From Desulfovibrio intestinalis (GTDB lineage Bacteria; Desulfobacterota; Desulfovibrionia; Desulfovibrionales; Desulfovibrionaceae), in contig NZ_JACHGO010000002.1 of NCBI RefSeq assembly GCF_014202345.1, forward strand, positions 481,729 to 545,728: a stretch of 64,000 nt of DNA, written 5' to 3'. Under the pieces are notes generated by a model that had not been told where the DNA came from, searched no databases, and worked only from the letters and a program-made list of their open reading frames with translations. Of the stretch, positions 10,863 to 20,245 are shown one piece after another (position 1 is the stretch's first letter; every line of letters begins with the position of its first letter). The position numbers and the translations under genes were made by a program.

Positions 10863-13679
10863 CTATACGCTGGCTTCGTCCACCAGGAAGACGATGGAGT
10901 AATACGGAATGCCGCTATGCAGAGAAAGACCGATCTGGCATGTGCGGCTTGAGGAATAGCCCACTTCGCATGTGCTGACCTGCATGCGCAGGCCCTTGAG
11001 TGCGGATTCGTTGAGTTCGGGATGGGTGAAGCCTCTGTCGCCTGCCCAGCCGCAGCAGTTGATGCCGTCTGGAACGATGACGTTTTCAGCGCACATCTTG
11101 GCCAGCTTTTCAAGCTTGCCCTCAAGGCCCATCTTGCGCACAGAGCAGGTGGCATGCAGGGCGATGGTTTTGGGCAGCTTGGTGAATTTGAGGCAGCCGT
11201 CCATCTTCTCAAGAATGAACTCAATGGGTTCCATCAGAATGAGAGACGGGTCAAGGGTCTGCTTCATGTGCAGCAGGCAGGGGCTGGTTTCGCACAGTAC
11301 AGGATACTGGCCGTTATTACTGGCTTCCTTAAGAGCGGCTTCCAGTTCTTTTTCTTTTTTATGAGCCGCATCAGAAAGACCCTTGCTGGCAAAGGCCATA
11401 CCGCAGCAGAGCTTGTCCAGATTTTTGGGCAGAATAACGTCGTAGCCGCCCTTGAGCAGCACGCTGATAACAGCTTCCGGCTCAGTTCTGCGGTCTGTGT
11501 GTTCTTCGCCGGGGCCCATGTTACGGGCTATGCAACTGGGGAAGTACACCACCCGTTTGGGGTTGGCACTGTGCGTTTCAGGCAGGCGTATCTTGCTGCC
11601 GCCTGTGGGCATGTCTTTGTTCCACAAGGGGGCCTTGTTGAAGGTGATGCAGCGTAGCAACCTTGAACCGTTTTCCATAAAGGTGCTGCCAAGAGCACGG
11701 TGCAGCTTGTCCACGCCAGTAAGGGCCAGCGACATGGCGCGGCAGGTTCCGGCAAAGTGGTCGGCAATGCTGCCGGCAATCTTGTTGCTGAGGTTGCCAG
11801 CATCTTTCTTACGCAGACTTTTGATGAATACGCCAGTATCCACGCCTGCGGGGCAGCGGGGACGGCACAGGCTATCGGCGGCGCAGGTGGCCTTGGCCAT
11901 GTATTCATACTGTTTTTCGAGCTTCTTCAGTTCCTTGCTGTCGGGCGCTGTTTCACGCAGACGGCATATTTCGCGGTAGGCGGTAATGCGCTGTCGCGGC
12001 GTAAGCGTGAGGTCGCGTGATGGGCAAACAGATTCGCAGAAGCCGCATTCCATACATTTGTCCACAAGCTCGTCAGCGGGATACAAGGGCTTGAGGTTCT
12101 TGATGTGCCCTTGCGGGTCAGAATTCATGAGCACGCCAGGATTAAGAATGCTCTTGGGGTCCAGCAGTTCCTTGATGGATTTCATGATGGAATAGGCGGC
12201 TGCGCCCCATTCCATTTCTACAAAGGGGGCCACGTTACGGCCTGTGCCGTGTTCCGCCTTGAGAGAACCGTCGTACTTTTCAGTAATGAGCTTGCAGAAG
12301 TCGTCCATAAAGGCCGCATAGCGGGCCACTTCTGTGGGCGAGCCAAAGTCCTGCCAGAAAACGAAGTGCAGGTTGCCGTCTCTGGCATGGCCGAACAAGG
12401 GGGCCACTGTGTAGCCGTGACGGGCAAAGAGGGCTTGCAGGTCAGCGGCGGCTTCACCAAGACGTTCAAGAGGAAAGGCCACGTCTTCGATAACAATGGA
12501 TGTGCCCACGGGACGCATGCCTCCCACCGAAGCCAGAATGCCCTTACGAATCAGCCACAGTTTGCTGTATTCTTCAGCCTTGTCGGTAAAGGCGTGGGGA
12601 CGAACAAACTGCACGTCCTTGAAGGCGTCATTAATGGTGGCGATGTTTTTGTCCAGTTCTTCCTTGGTTGAGGCACGGGTTTCAACCAGCAGGGAGCAGA
12701 CGGCGTCGTCCAGCGTGTCCAGCCCTTCGGGCAGGCCGGGTGTGCCTTCCACCGAGCGCAGGGAGGCTCTGTCCATAAGTTCTGCCGATGACACAGGCAG
12801 AGTGGCCACAGCCGAGGCAAGGTCACAGGCCGCCGTGATGGTGGGCAGCAACATGAGGGCGGACGCCTTGAAGGGAGCTTCTTCCACGGTGCGGTAGGTC
12901 ACTTCGGCAATGAAGCCCAGCGTGCCTTCGGAGCCCACCATGAGGTGCTGCAGGATTTCAAAGGGATCTTCATAGTCAACGAGGGCGTTGATGCTGTAGC
13001 CCGTGGTGTTCTTGATTTTGAACTTGCGGCGAATGCGGTCAGCCAGGGCGGCATCATCCATAATTTTTTTGCGCAAATTCTTCAGGCCTTCAAGGATGTG
13101 CCCGTGAGTTTTGGCAAAAGCGGCGCGGCTTTTGGCGTCTGCCGTATCAACAAGAGTGCCGTCGGACAAAACCATACGGGTAGAAAGCACGGTTTTGTAT
13201 GAGTTGTCGGAGGTGCCACAGCACATGCCGCTGGCATTGTTGGCAAAAATACCGCCAATGAAACAGCTGTCGATAGAGGCAGGATCAGGACCGATTTTTT
13301 TGCCGAATTCTGCCAGAATTTTGTTGGCGCCAGAGCCGATGATGCCGGGCTGCAGGGTGATTTTTTCAGCCTGTTCGCCTACGCGCCAGTTTTTCCAGCC
13401 TTGCCCGATGCGCACCAGCACAGAATCCGTCACTGCCTGGCCAGAAAGGCTGGTTCCTGCCGCACGAAAAGTCACGGGTACGCGCAGGCGGTCGGCCACA
13501 CCCATGAGCTGAACAATTTCGGCCTCATCCAGGGCGTCCACTACCAGTTGCGGGGTGAGGCGGTAGACGCTAGCGTCCGTACCATAGGCCAGCAAGCGTA
13601 GTGGGTCGGTATATATGCGATTTTTTGGAATAAAGGCCGCGATGGCTTCGTAAAATTCTTTGTAGGGTGATGTAAGCAT
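10863..13679 (-). CDS. D-lactate dehydrogenase, FAD-binding plus iron-sulfur CCG-domain fusion
   Basis: Predicted membrane-associated D-lactate (possibly glycolate) oxidation, passing electrons toward the quinone or menaquinone pool; lactate is a main Desulfovibrio substrate. The 938-aa chain has an FAD_binding_4 domain at about 35-260 (TFRAAGTSLSGQAV, GGIFANNASGM), an FAD-linked oxidase C-terminal domain to about 530 (FGHARDGNLHF), two [4Fe-4S] motifs (CMECGFCESVCPSR, CAADSLCRPRCPAG), and a C-terminal half with CCG repeats (CCGMAFASKG, CCGWAGDRGF). This is a single-chain GlcD plus GlpC-type architecture as in Dld-II enzymes. GGAGGATCTCTG precedes the ATG. It stands alone between two terminators. 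Glycolate or 2-hydroxyglutarate oxidation cannot be excluded from sequence. Confidence 0.85.
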   Translation of the reverse strand: MLTSPYKEFYEAIAAFIPKNRIYTDPLRLLAYGTDASVYRLTPQLVVDALDEAEIVQLMGVADRLRVPVTFRAAGTSLSGQAVTDSVLVRIGQGWKNWRVGEQAEKITLQPGIIGSGANKILAEFGKKIGPDPASIDSCFIGGIFANNASGMCCGTSDNSYKTVLSTRMVLSDGTLVDTADAKSRAAFAKTHGHILEGLKNLRKKIMDDAALADRIRRKFKIKNTTGYSINALVDYEDPFEILQHLMVGSEGTLGFIAEVTYRTVEEAPFKASALMLLPTITAACDLASAVATLPVSSAELMDRASLRSVEGTPGLPEGLDTLDDAVCSLLVETRASTKEELDKNIATINDAFKDVQFVRPHAFTDKAEEYSKLWLIRKGILASVGGMRPVGTSIVIEDVAFPLERLGEAAADLQALFARHGYTVAPLFGHARDGNLHFVFWQDFGSPTEVARYAAFMDDFCKLITEKYDGSLKAEHGTGRNVAPFVEMEWGAAAYSIMKSIKELLDPKSILNPGVLMNSDPQGHIKNLKPLYPADELVDKCMECGFCESVCPSRDLTLTPRQRITAYREICRLRETAPDSKELKKLEKQYEYMAKATCAADSLCRPRCPAGVDTGVFIKSLRKKDAGNLSNKIAGSIADHFAGTCRAMSLALTGVDKLHRALGSTFMENGSRLLRCITFNKAPLWNKDMPTGGSKIRLPETHSANPKRVVYFPSCIARNMGPGEEHTDRRTEPEAVISVLLKGGYDVILPKNLDKLCCGMAFASKGLSDAAHKKEKELEAALKEASNNGQYPVLCETSPCLLHMKQTLDPSLILMEPIEFILEKMDGCLKFTKLPKTIALHATCSVRKMGLEGKLEKLAKMCAENVIVPDGINCCGWAGDRGFTHPELNESALKGLRMQVSTCEVGYSSSRTCQIGLSLHSGIPYYSIVFLVDEASV

Positions 13680-13899
13680 CAGAGATCCTCCAGGGCAGGG
13701 TACACCTGCGATGAGTTGCAGATATTAGTGATCCAAATTACCTATTGTTAATGAAAATCACCAGCAAAAAATGCATGATAAAGCGGAAAGGTGAAAAAAA
13801 TGAGAAGAAATAATCGTCATGACAATATGTCATTGCCGCTGCCTGTATGCTGAAAATACAAACTATTGCTAATATTACACACTGTTATGAATACGAAAA
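13680..13899 (-). promoter_or_regulatory. AT-rich promoter region of the D-lactate dehydrogenase with a perfect palindrome
   Basis: This AT-rich stretch must hold the promoter. ATGACA-ATA-TGTCAT at 13819-13833 is a perfect 6-3-6 inverted repeat about 140 bp upstream of the start codon. It is a plausible dimeric-regulator site; the regulator is not identified. Confidence 0.4.
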
Positions 13900-13924
13900 G
13901 ACAGCCCGGCACTGCCGGGCTGTC
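13896..13924 (-). terminator. Terminator downstream of the formate dehydrogenase gene
   Basis: An 11-bp perfect stem (13900-13910 with 13914-13924, loop ACT) ends in T4 on the minus strand. It is about 210 bp beyond the fdhA stop; 13925-14137 contains nothing I can assign. Confidence 0.8.
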
Positions 13925-14137
13925 TGGTAAATTGAAAGGTATGATTTTTTCGTAACTGGTTTTGGCTGCCATGACTGACTGTGAAAATGTCAGCCAAACA
14001 CCGCGCTTAGTACTGCAGCGCAGTCATAGCCAAAAAACGCCATGCTCTACCGCAGCAGGCAAGCCTGCGAAACTGATCGCTAGGCAAGCGCAGCCCTGCG
14101 TAGCACCCAATACTGGGGCTGGCAGGACTGCGCCGAA

Positions 14138-16918
14138 TTATCTGGGGGCAGCGTCAGCCGCTTCTGCTTTTTCAACCCTTACAGCGCATGCCTTGTATTC
14201 GGCTGTCTTGGTAATCGGGTCCATCGCCGGGTTGGTAAGCCAGTTGGCGTTGCTTTCCCGAAAATGAAAGGCCATCCACACCATGCCCAGCGGCATGTCG
14301 TCCGTTACCTTGGCTCGAACCAGCACAGATCCCCGGCGGGAAGATACGCGAATGGTCTCGCCGTCAGCAATTTTAAGGCGGGCGGCATCGGCAGTGGAAA
14401 TGTCTGCCGTGTCGTGCCCCATAAGCGTATTAAGACCTTTGCTGCGGCCCGTTTGCGTGCGCGTATGGTAGTGGTAGAGCCGTCTGCCGGAACTGAGCAC
14501 AAAGGGGTACTCCTCGTCGGCCACTTCTGCAGCGGCAGTCCATTTTACCGACACAAAAAGCCCTTTGCCCCGCGTGAATGCGCCGTCCTTGTGCAGCACA
14601 GGGGTGCCGGGATGGTCTTCATGCGTGCAGGGCCACTGCAGGCCGTCGCCCTCGATACGGCGGTATTTGATACCCCGAAACAGCTCGGCCAGCACGGATA
14701 TTTCATTGTCCCATAAATCCTGGGCCGAGTCGGACTGCCACTGGTGTCCAAAGCGGGCCGCCAGCTGTTTGAAGATCCACCAGTCCATCTTGGCTTGACC
14801 AGGGGCCGGGCTGACAGCGCGCACCCGGCTGATACGGCGTTCACTGTTACTGAAGGTGCCGTCTTTTTCACCCCAGGCAGCGGCAGGCAGAATCACATGT
14901 GCAAACCGCGTTGTTTCATTGGGAAAAATATCCTGTACTACCAGAAATTCGGCAGAAGACAGGCAGCTTTCCACATGGCTGATATCAGGCTCTGTGTTGG
15001 CGAGGTTTTCGCCAAAAATGTACATGGCCCTGATTTTTTTTGATTTGAGGCCGTCCAGCATGTCGGGCATCATCATACCCGGCCCTGTAGGCAAGGATGT
15101 GCCCCAGAAGTGCTCCAGATTTTCTCTTGCAGCCTTGTCTGCCACTTTGCCGTAACCAGGGTAGGTATCCGGCAGCGCGCCCATATCACAGGAGCCCTGC
15201 ACGTTGTTCTGCCCACGCAGGGGGTTCACGCCGCCCAGCGCCTTGCCCATATTGCCCAGCAGCATTTGCAGCGAAGCGCAGGCCAGCACGTTATTAACAC
15301 CGCAGGTATGCTCCGTAATGCCAAGCGTATAGGCCAGCATGGCCGGCCTGACCGAGGCCAGGTCACGGGCTGTGCGTTCGATAACTTCCGGGGCAATGCC
15401 ACAGATGGGCGCTGCTTTTTCCGGGGTGCAGTCAGCGACATTGCGACGCAGTTCTTCAAAGCCAATAGTATGCCGTGCCACAAAATGCTTGTCGTACAGA
15501 TCATCACGAATGAGCACATGCATGATGGCATTGAGCAGGGCAATATCTGAACCCACACGGAGTTGCAGATGTGTTTCCGCCTCTTTGGCGATGGCTGTGC
15601 GGCGCGGGTCGGCGACAATCAGTCGGCAGCCGTTGCGCACGGCCCGTTTAACAAGGGTTCCTGCCACGGGGTGAGCCTCCGTGATATTGGAACCTATGAG
15701 TAACAGCATCTTGGCTTCACCCAAGTGGGCGAAGCTGTTTGTCATAGCACCTGAACCAAACGATGTGGCCAGACCGGCCACGGTGGGGGCGTGTCAGGTA
15801 CGCGCGCAGTGATCAATATTATTGGTCTTGAACACCGCGCGAAAGAGTTTTTGCATCTGGTAGTTATCTTCGTTGATACTACGGGCACATGCCACCCCGG
15901 CCACTGCGTCCGGGCCGTGATTCTCAATAGTTTCAGAAAATTTTGCGGCTATGAGGTCCAGGGCTTCGTCCCAGGAGGCTTTTCTGAATGAGCCATCCTG
16001 CCGACGAATAAGCGGATCGGTAAGCCTTTCTTTGCTGTAGATAAAGTCATAGCCAAAGCGCCCCTTGACGCACAGGCTGCCCTTGTTGGGGCTGGCGTTT
16101 TCAACGCCGTTGACTTCAATGATGCGGTCATCCTTGACGGACAGGTTCAACTGGCACCCAACGCCGCAGTAGGGGCAGGTGGTGCGCACCGTATCTACCT
16201 TGTCTTCGCGCACAGCAAGGCCGTAAGCCTTTTTGGCCGTAAGCGCGCCTGTGGGACATGCCTGAACACACTCGCCACAGTGGGTACAGCGTGTGTAATC
16301 CACCACGGGCCACCAGGATTCTTTTTCAGCGCGACGCCCAAATTGCGGCGGAATGGCATCATTTACCTGAATGGCCGAACAGACTGAGGCGCACCGCCCG
16401 CACTGCACGCAACGGCTGAAGTCGCGTGTGATCATCGGGTGCTCGTCATCCAGCGGAAAATGCCCCGGTTCTGGCACTAGGTCCTTCACGGGCACGTTGC
16501 ACTTCATCGTCAGGGCCTGCAATTGGCACTTGCCTTCGGCAGGGCAGGGATGCTCACGGTGCGGCATGTCTCCCGCCGCTTTTTGGTACGGCGGCCAGAG
16601 ATCGGGGGGCAGCTTGCGCAAGAAACAGTCGTGCCTGCCTTCAGCCACCAACAGGGAAAGAATGCTTTTGCGCGTAGCACGCACAAGCGGAGAATCGGTT
16701 TCAATTACCATTCCGTCTTCAGCTGGCGCAGAACACGCGGGCAGCAGCCGATCACGTCCCTTTACTTCCACGGAACAGATGCGACACACCTTGCCGTGCC
16801 CGGTTTTGGGCAACCAGCACAAGGTGGGGATATAAATGCCGAGAGACTCGGCAACGTCCAGTATGGTCTGTCCAGGCTGAAAGGATGCCTGTGTTCCATT
16901 GATGGTGACAGATGACAT
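14138..16918 (-). CDS. fdhA: Selenocysteine-containing formate dehydrogenase alpha subunit with NuoG-like N-terminus
   Basis: Cytoplasmic molybdenum or tungsten formate dehydrogenase. A UGA codon at 15796-15794 interrupts the frame, which continues in phase: the text reads HCART-Sec-HAPTVAGL, exactly where FdhF-type enzymes have Sec or Cys. Read through, the protein is 926 aa with Sec375. The start is at 16918 (MSSVTING), with GGGAG upstream; the frame extends 17 codons further without support. Domains: [2Fe-2S] with Cys34, 45, 48 and 62, a NuoG-type cluster region, two [4Fe-4S] motifs (CVQCGRCASVC, CTHCGECVQAC), the bis-MGD domain beginning TTCPYCGVGCQ, and a C-terminal molydopterin-dinucleotide-binding domain. 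There is no Tat signal, which suits a soluble complex. The flavoprotein gene at 17240-19099 is the likely electron partner. Confidence 0.9.
15757..15796 (-). promoter_or_regulatory. UGA selenocysteine codon and SECIS hairpin in fdhA
   Basis: Directly 3' of the UGA (15796-15794) the mRNA can form GUGGCC-GGUCU-GGCCAC (15781-15765). From memory, the E. coli fdhF SECIS also presents a GGUCU apical loop on a short stem about the same distance from its UGA. This supports recoding by SelB and Sec-tRNA rather than termination. Confidence 0.85.
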
Positions 16919-17239
16919 AGAAACTCCCGTTTGGGCCGTGGTGGCCTGTCCATCATAATTCCGCAGCACTGTCAGGGCACTTCATGCTGGAATGCCCGCA
17001 AGGATTTGCTTGCAAATCGTTGCCGCAAAACAGGCACTGGCATGTGCCCGCCGTCAGGCGGCTATCAGGCCGCGACCGATTCTCGAGGGCGGATGCTCTG
17101 ATGTGCTATTATTGCTGTGCATGGCACATTCATATCCGCACTGTTGCCGTTTGCGCGCATACCGGGGAAAAGCATTGGCGATTGCGCCAGTATGTTTTGC
17201 GCGTATTTTGAAAAAAATCAATTAAATATGTGCTAAAAT
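16919..17239 (-). other. Gap between the flavoprotein gene and fdhA
   Basis: 321 bp with short low-quality frames on the plus strand only. The part next to 17240 is A/T-rich. I see no terminator hairpin, so the two genes may be co-transcribed, but the gap is also long enough for a separate fdhA promoter. Confidence 0.35.
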
Positions 17240-19099
17240 CTAGTGTGCCGTCATAACAACGCGCAGGCAGCGCAAGCAACGTGACGATTCGCGCACGGCC
17301 TCCCACTCCAGCGGATCTGTTTCCACCTCGGTGAAGCCGCTCAGACGTTCACGCAAGGGAATGGCATGAATGGGCATGGCCGGCGTTGGATCTTCCAGGG
17401 GCGCAACTTCTTCTGCATCCAGCATATTTACGCCCATGAGCATTTGCTCAAGTTCTTCTCGTGAAGAAGGCCCTTCGGCAGAGTCGTTCAAATGGGCTGC
17501 AATGTGCGTGGCAGCGCGTTTGCCAGCGGCCAGGGCGGCAATAAGCGAGCTTGGGCCTGTCACGCAGTCCCCGCCGCCAAAAATGCGGGGCAGGGTGGTG
17601 ACTTCGCCAGTAATTTCGTGTGCGTCGAGGGTGCGGTACTTGTTAAGAGCGCCGTCCTTGCCTTTAAGAATGACTTCCAGAGCCACTTTTTGTCCAATGG
17701 CGTACACGATGGCATCGCAGGGCAGTTCATAGTCGGCCCCTTCAACCGCGACTGGACGTCGGCGGCCTGAATCGTCGGCAGCGCCCAACTCCATTTTCTG
17801 GCAGACAAGCCCGGTAACGCGGCCGTCTTTGCTTTCGATGCGCAGGGGAGCGGCCAGAAAGGTAAAGAGCGTGCCTTCTTCTTTGGCTTCTTCAATTTCC
17901 ACCGGGTCGGCAGGCATTTCAGCTTCTGTGCGGCGGTAAACCACGCGCACTTCCTTGAAGCCGTGGCGAAGGGCCGTGCGTGCGCAGTCCATAGCCACAT
18001 TGCCGCCGCCAACCACCACAAGGCGGGTTCCAGTCACGGCTTGCCTGCCTCGGGTGGCTTCATGAAGATAGTGGATGCCGCTGAGGTAACCCTGCGGGCA
18101 GCTGTCTTCGCCTTCGCAGCGCATGCCCGGCGCGTGGGGCGCGCCAGCAGCGATAAATACCGCTTCAAAGCCCTCTTCGTGCAGTTGGTCCAAAGAAATG
18201 TCGCGCCCGATTTCAACGCCATTGCGAATTTCGCAACCAGCGGCGGCCACCACATTTACCTCGCGCACCAGAACTGCGGGCGGCAGGCGAAAATCGGGAA
18301 TACCGAACTTGGCCATGCCGCCACAGACGTCATGCCTTTCAAAAATTGTGGGTGCAGCTCCCAAAAGGGAAAGGTAGTATGCGCAGGACAAACCTGCAGG
18401 CCCACCGCCAATGATGGCAACCTTTTTGGCCGTAGCAGGCAGACTTTGTGGCTCAGGCGGGTTGTTGAGGGCGGCGTTACGGTCAAACAAAAAGCGCTTG
18501 AGGTTACGAATAGCCACTGGCGCGCCTTTGAGACCGCGCTTGCAGGCGGATTCACAGGGGCGCTCGCACACGCGGCCAATGGTGCCAGGCATGGGGCAGT
18601 TGTTCATAACCAGCTCCAAGCCTTTTTCAAAACGCCTGAAGCGAATTTCTTCAATATAGTCAGGAATATTGACGTGCCCTGGACAGGCGTTGACGCAAGG
18701 CGCGGTGATCAGGCTGGTGTAGTTGCCGCCTGTGGTCTTTCTGGCCTTGAGCAGATGCGGAGCCTGCTCCAGCACATCCAGCAGCGGCTGGGGCGACGTC
18801 TGGCCAATATCGCAGCGGGCGCTGGTGCGAACCATCGCAGCCAGTTCGCGCAGATAGTTCTGATCGTCCGGGCGTTCCTGCCCCTGGCAGATTTCAGCAA
18901 GGCGTGCAGCAATGCGCTTGAGGCCGCTGCGGCAAGGAAAACACTGGCCGCAGGATTCTCCTGCGGCAACGTCATAATACGCGCGTAACATGTCGAGGAT
19001 GTCGACAGTGTCGTCGTTGACCGTCAGGCCGCCCCAACCCATAAAAGCTTTATGGGTTTCACTGGCCTTACTTCCTCTCCAGGTGTCCATCGTAGACAT
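17240..19099 (-). CDS. NuoF C-terminal / GltD-like FAD-dependent oxidoreductase (formate dehydrogenase partner)
   Basis: Predicted flavoprotein that moves electrons between NAD(P)H and iron-sulfur carriers. The start is at 19099 (MSTMDTWRGSK), where GGGAG lies 7 nt upstream; the Met 5 codons earlier lacks a site. The 619-aa chain begins with only the 4Fe-4S tail domain of NuoF (ESCGQCFPCRSG near residue 50), without the FMN/NADH domain. A GltD-type Fer4_20 region follows (APCVNACPGHVNIPDYI, CPMPGTIGRVCERPCESACKRG). Then come an FAD Rossmann motif (AIIGGGPAGLSCAYYL), an NAD(P) motif (VVVGGGNVAMDCARTA) and the FAD-closing GGGDCVTGPSSLI. The end, RCLRCLRV, matches the GltD family. With the NuoG-like fdhA downstream, it suggests a soluble formate:NAD(P) complex, or a bifurcating one. 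Confidence 0.8.
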   Translation of the reverse strand: MSTMDTWRGSKASETHKAFMGWGGLTVNDDTVDILDMLRAYYDVAAGESCGQCFPCRSGLKRIAARLAEICQGQERPDDQNYLRELAAMVRTSARCDIGQTSPQPLLDVLEQAPHLLKARKTTGGNYTSLITAPCVNACPGHVNIPDYIEEIRFRRFEKGLELVMNNCPMPGTIGRVCERPCESACKRGLKGAPVAIRNLKRFLFDRNAALNNPPEPQSLPATAKKVAIIGGGPAGLSCAYYLSLLGAAPTIFERHDVCGGMAKFGIPDFRLPPAVLVREVNVVAAAGCEIRNGVEIGRDISLDQLHEEGFEAVFIAAGAPHAPGMRCEGEDSCPQGYLSGIHYLHEATRGRQAVTGTRLVVVGGGNVAMDCARTALRHGFKEVRVVYRRTEAEMPADPVEIEEAKEEGTLFTFLAAPLRIESKDGRVTGLVCQKMELGAADDSGRRRPVAVEGADYELPCDAIVYAIGQKVALEVILKGKDGALNKYRTLDAHEITGEVTTLPRIFGGGDCVTGPSSLIAALAAGKRAATHIAAHLNDSAEGPSSREELEQMLMGVNMLDAEEVAPLEDPTPAMPIHAIPLRERLSGFTEVETDPLEWEAVRESSRCLRCLRVVMTAH

Positions 19100-19400
19100 G
19101 GCTGTCTCCCGCATTTTTCTGCCTTGATGCCGTACGCGTCCATGCTAGCACATTGGCGGCTTGAGGCAAAGACGGCCCAAACGGAAAGCAGTATTCCGTC
19201 GGAGCCGCCTCAAAAATTTCATTCAGTTTTGAACCGGAGGAAACAACTATTTTGTTGTGGTTTCCTGCGCGGCTAAATCATGCCGGGACAAGCTAGGCCT
19301 GCCCCGGCATTTCAAAAAAGACTTTTGGCTTTCAGGTTTTGAGAATTGGCATCCCAATACCTTTAAGGTATTCGCTTAACTTTGAAAAAGCTCAAGTGCT
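19100..19400. other. Gap downstream of metQ with two hairpins
   Basis: Holds ATGCCGGG (19280-19287) pairing with CCCGGCAT (19303-19310) and AATACC-TTTAA-GGTATT (19356-19372). The second is nearest to the metQ stop (19401) and may end the metNIQ transcript, although its stem is weak and has no clear T-run. The promoter for the flavoprotein gene must also lie here. Confidence 0.4.
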
Positions 19401-20177
19401 CTAGAACGAAGGCATAATGCCTTTGCCCACCAGTTCTTTTTCAATGTAGGCCTTGACTTCGGGCGACTGAGTGGCCTTCAGCAGGGCTTTGGCCTTGGGG
19501 CTGTCCTTGTCGGCTTCGCGCACAACGAGAATGTTGGCGTAAGGGGACTCGCTGCCTTCCAGAACCAGAGCGTCACGAGCTGGGATAAGACCGGCCTCAG
19601 CAGCAAAGTTGGTGTTGATAACGGCGGCGGTCACGTCGTCCAGGGTGCGGGGCAACTGAGCGGCGTCCAGCTCATGAAACTTGAGGCCAAGGGGATTTTC
19701 AGTAATGTCGGCCACGGTCACGAGAGCGCCGGGCTTGATCTTGATAATGCCGTTGGCTTCAAGCAGGCGCAGGGCGCGGGCTTCGTTGGTGGGGTCATTG
19801 GGAACAGAAACGGCGTTGCCCTTCTTGAGGTCAGACAGTTTCTTGATTTTTTTGGAATACACGCCCAGCGGTTCGATATGCACCTTGCCGATGGAAACAA
19901 GACCAAGGTTCTTTTCCTTGTTCATGTTGTCCAGATACGGCGCATGCTGGAAGAAGTTGGCGAAAAGCTGGCCGTTGGCAAGAGCCATGTTGGGCTGCAC
20001 GTAGTCGGTAAATTCCTTGATGACCAGATTGTAGCCGTCTTTGGCCAGCAGGGGCTTGGCCACAAGCATGATGTCCTTGTGCGGGAAGGGGGTGACGCCA
20101 ATGACGATGTCTTCGGCGGCGAACGAAGGAACGGCCAGAGTCAGAATCATGGCCAGGGACAGAAGCAGACGTTTCAT
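19401..20177 (-). CDS. metQ: D/L-methionine ABC transporter substrate-binding protein MetQ (NlpA family)
   Basis: Periplasmic methionine-binding protein feeding MetNI. The 258-aa chain has an N-terminal signal peptide (MKRLLLSLAMILTLAVPSFA) followed by an NlpA domain: VIGVTPFPHKDIM, NGQLFANFFQHAPYLDNMN, SVPNDPTNEARALRLLE, ALVLEGSESPYANILVVR. Most MetQ proteins are lipoproteins; here no Cys lies near the cleavage site, so it should be a free periplasmic protein. AGGAG precedes the ATG. It is the third gene of metN-metI-metQ, 68 bp after metI. Confidence 0.92.
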   Translation of the reverse strand: MKRLLLSLAMILTLAVPSFAAEDIVIGVTPFPHKDIMLVAKPLLAKDGYNLVIKEFTDYVQPNMALANGQLFANFFQHAPYLDNMNKEKNLGLVSIGKVHIEPLGVYSKKIKKLSDLKKGNAVSVPNDPTNEARALRLLEANGIIKIKPGALVTVADITENPLGLKFHELDAAQLPRTLDDVTAAVINTNFAAEAGLIPARDALVLEGSESPYANILVVREADKDSPKAKALLKATQSPEVKAYIEKELVGKGIMPSF

Positions 20178-20245
20178 GGTGGCTCCTTGCTTGGGTAAGA
20201 CTGTGCCGGGTAAGAATCAAGTCCCGTAGAGTAACTGGCGGGACT

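Noticed and set aside
14138-15781. A separate 547-aa molybdopterin oxidoreductase gene starting with GTG at 15781
   Set aside because: Its start lies five codons after the UGA, in the same frame as the upstream part and inside a conserved motif. It is the C-terminal part of the selenoprotein.
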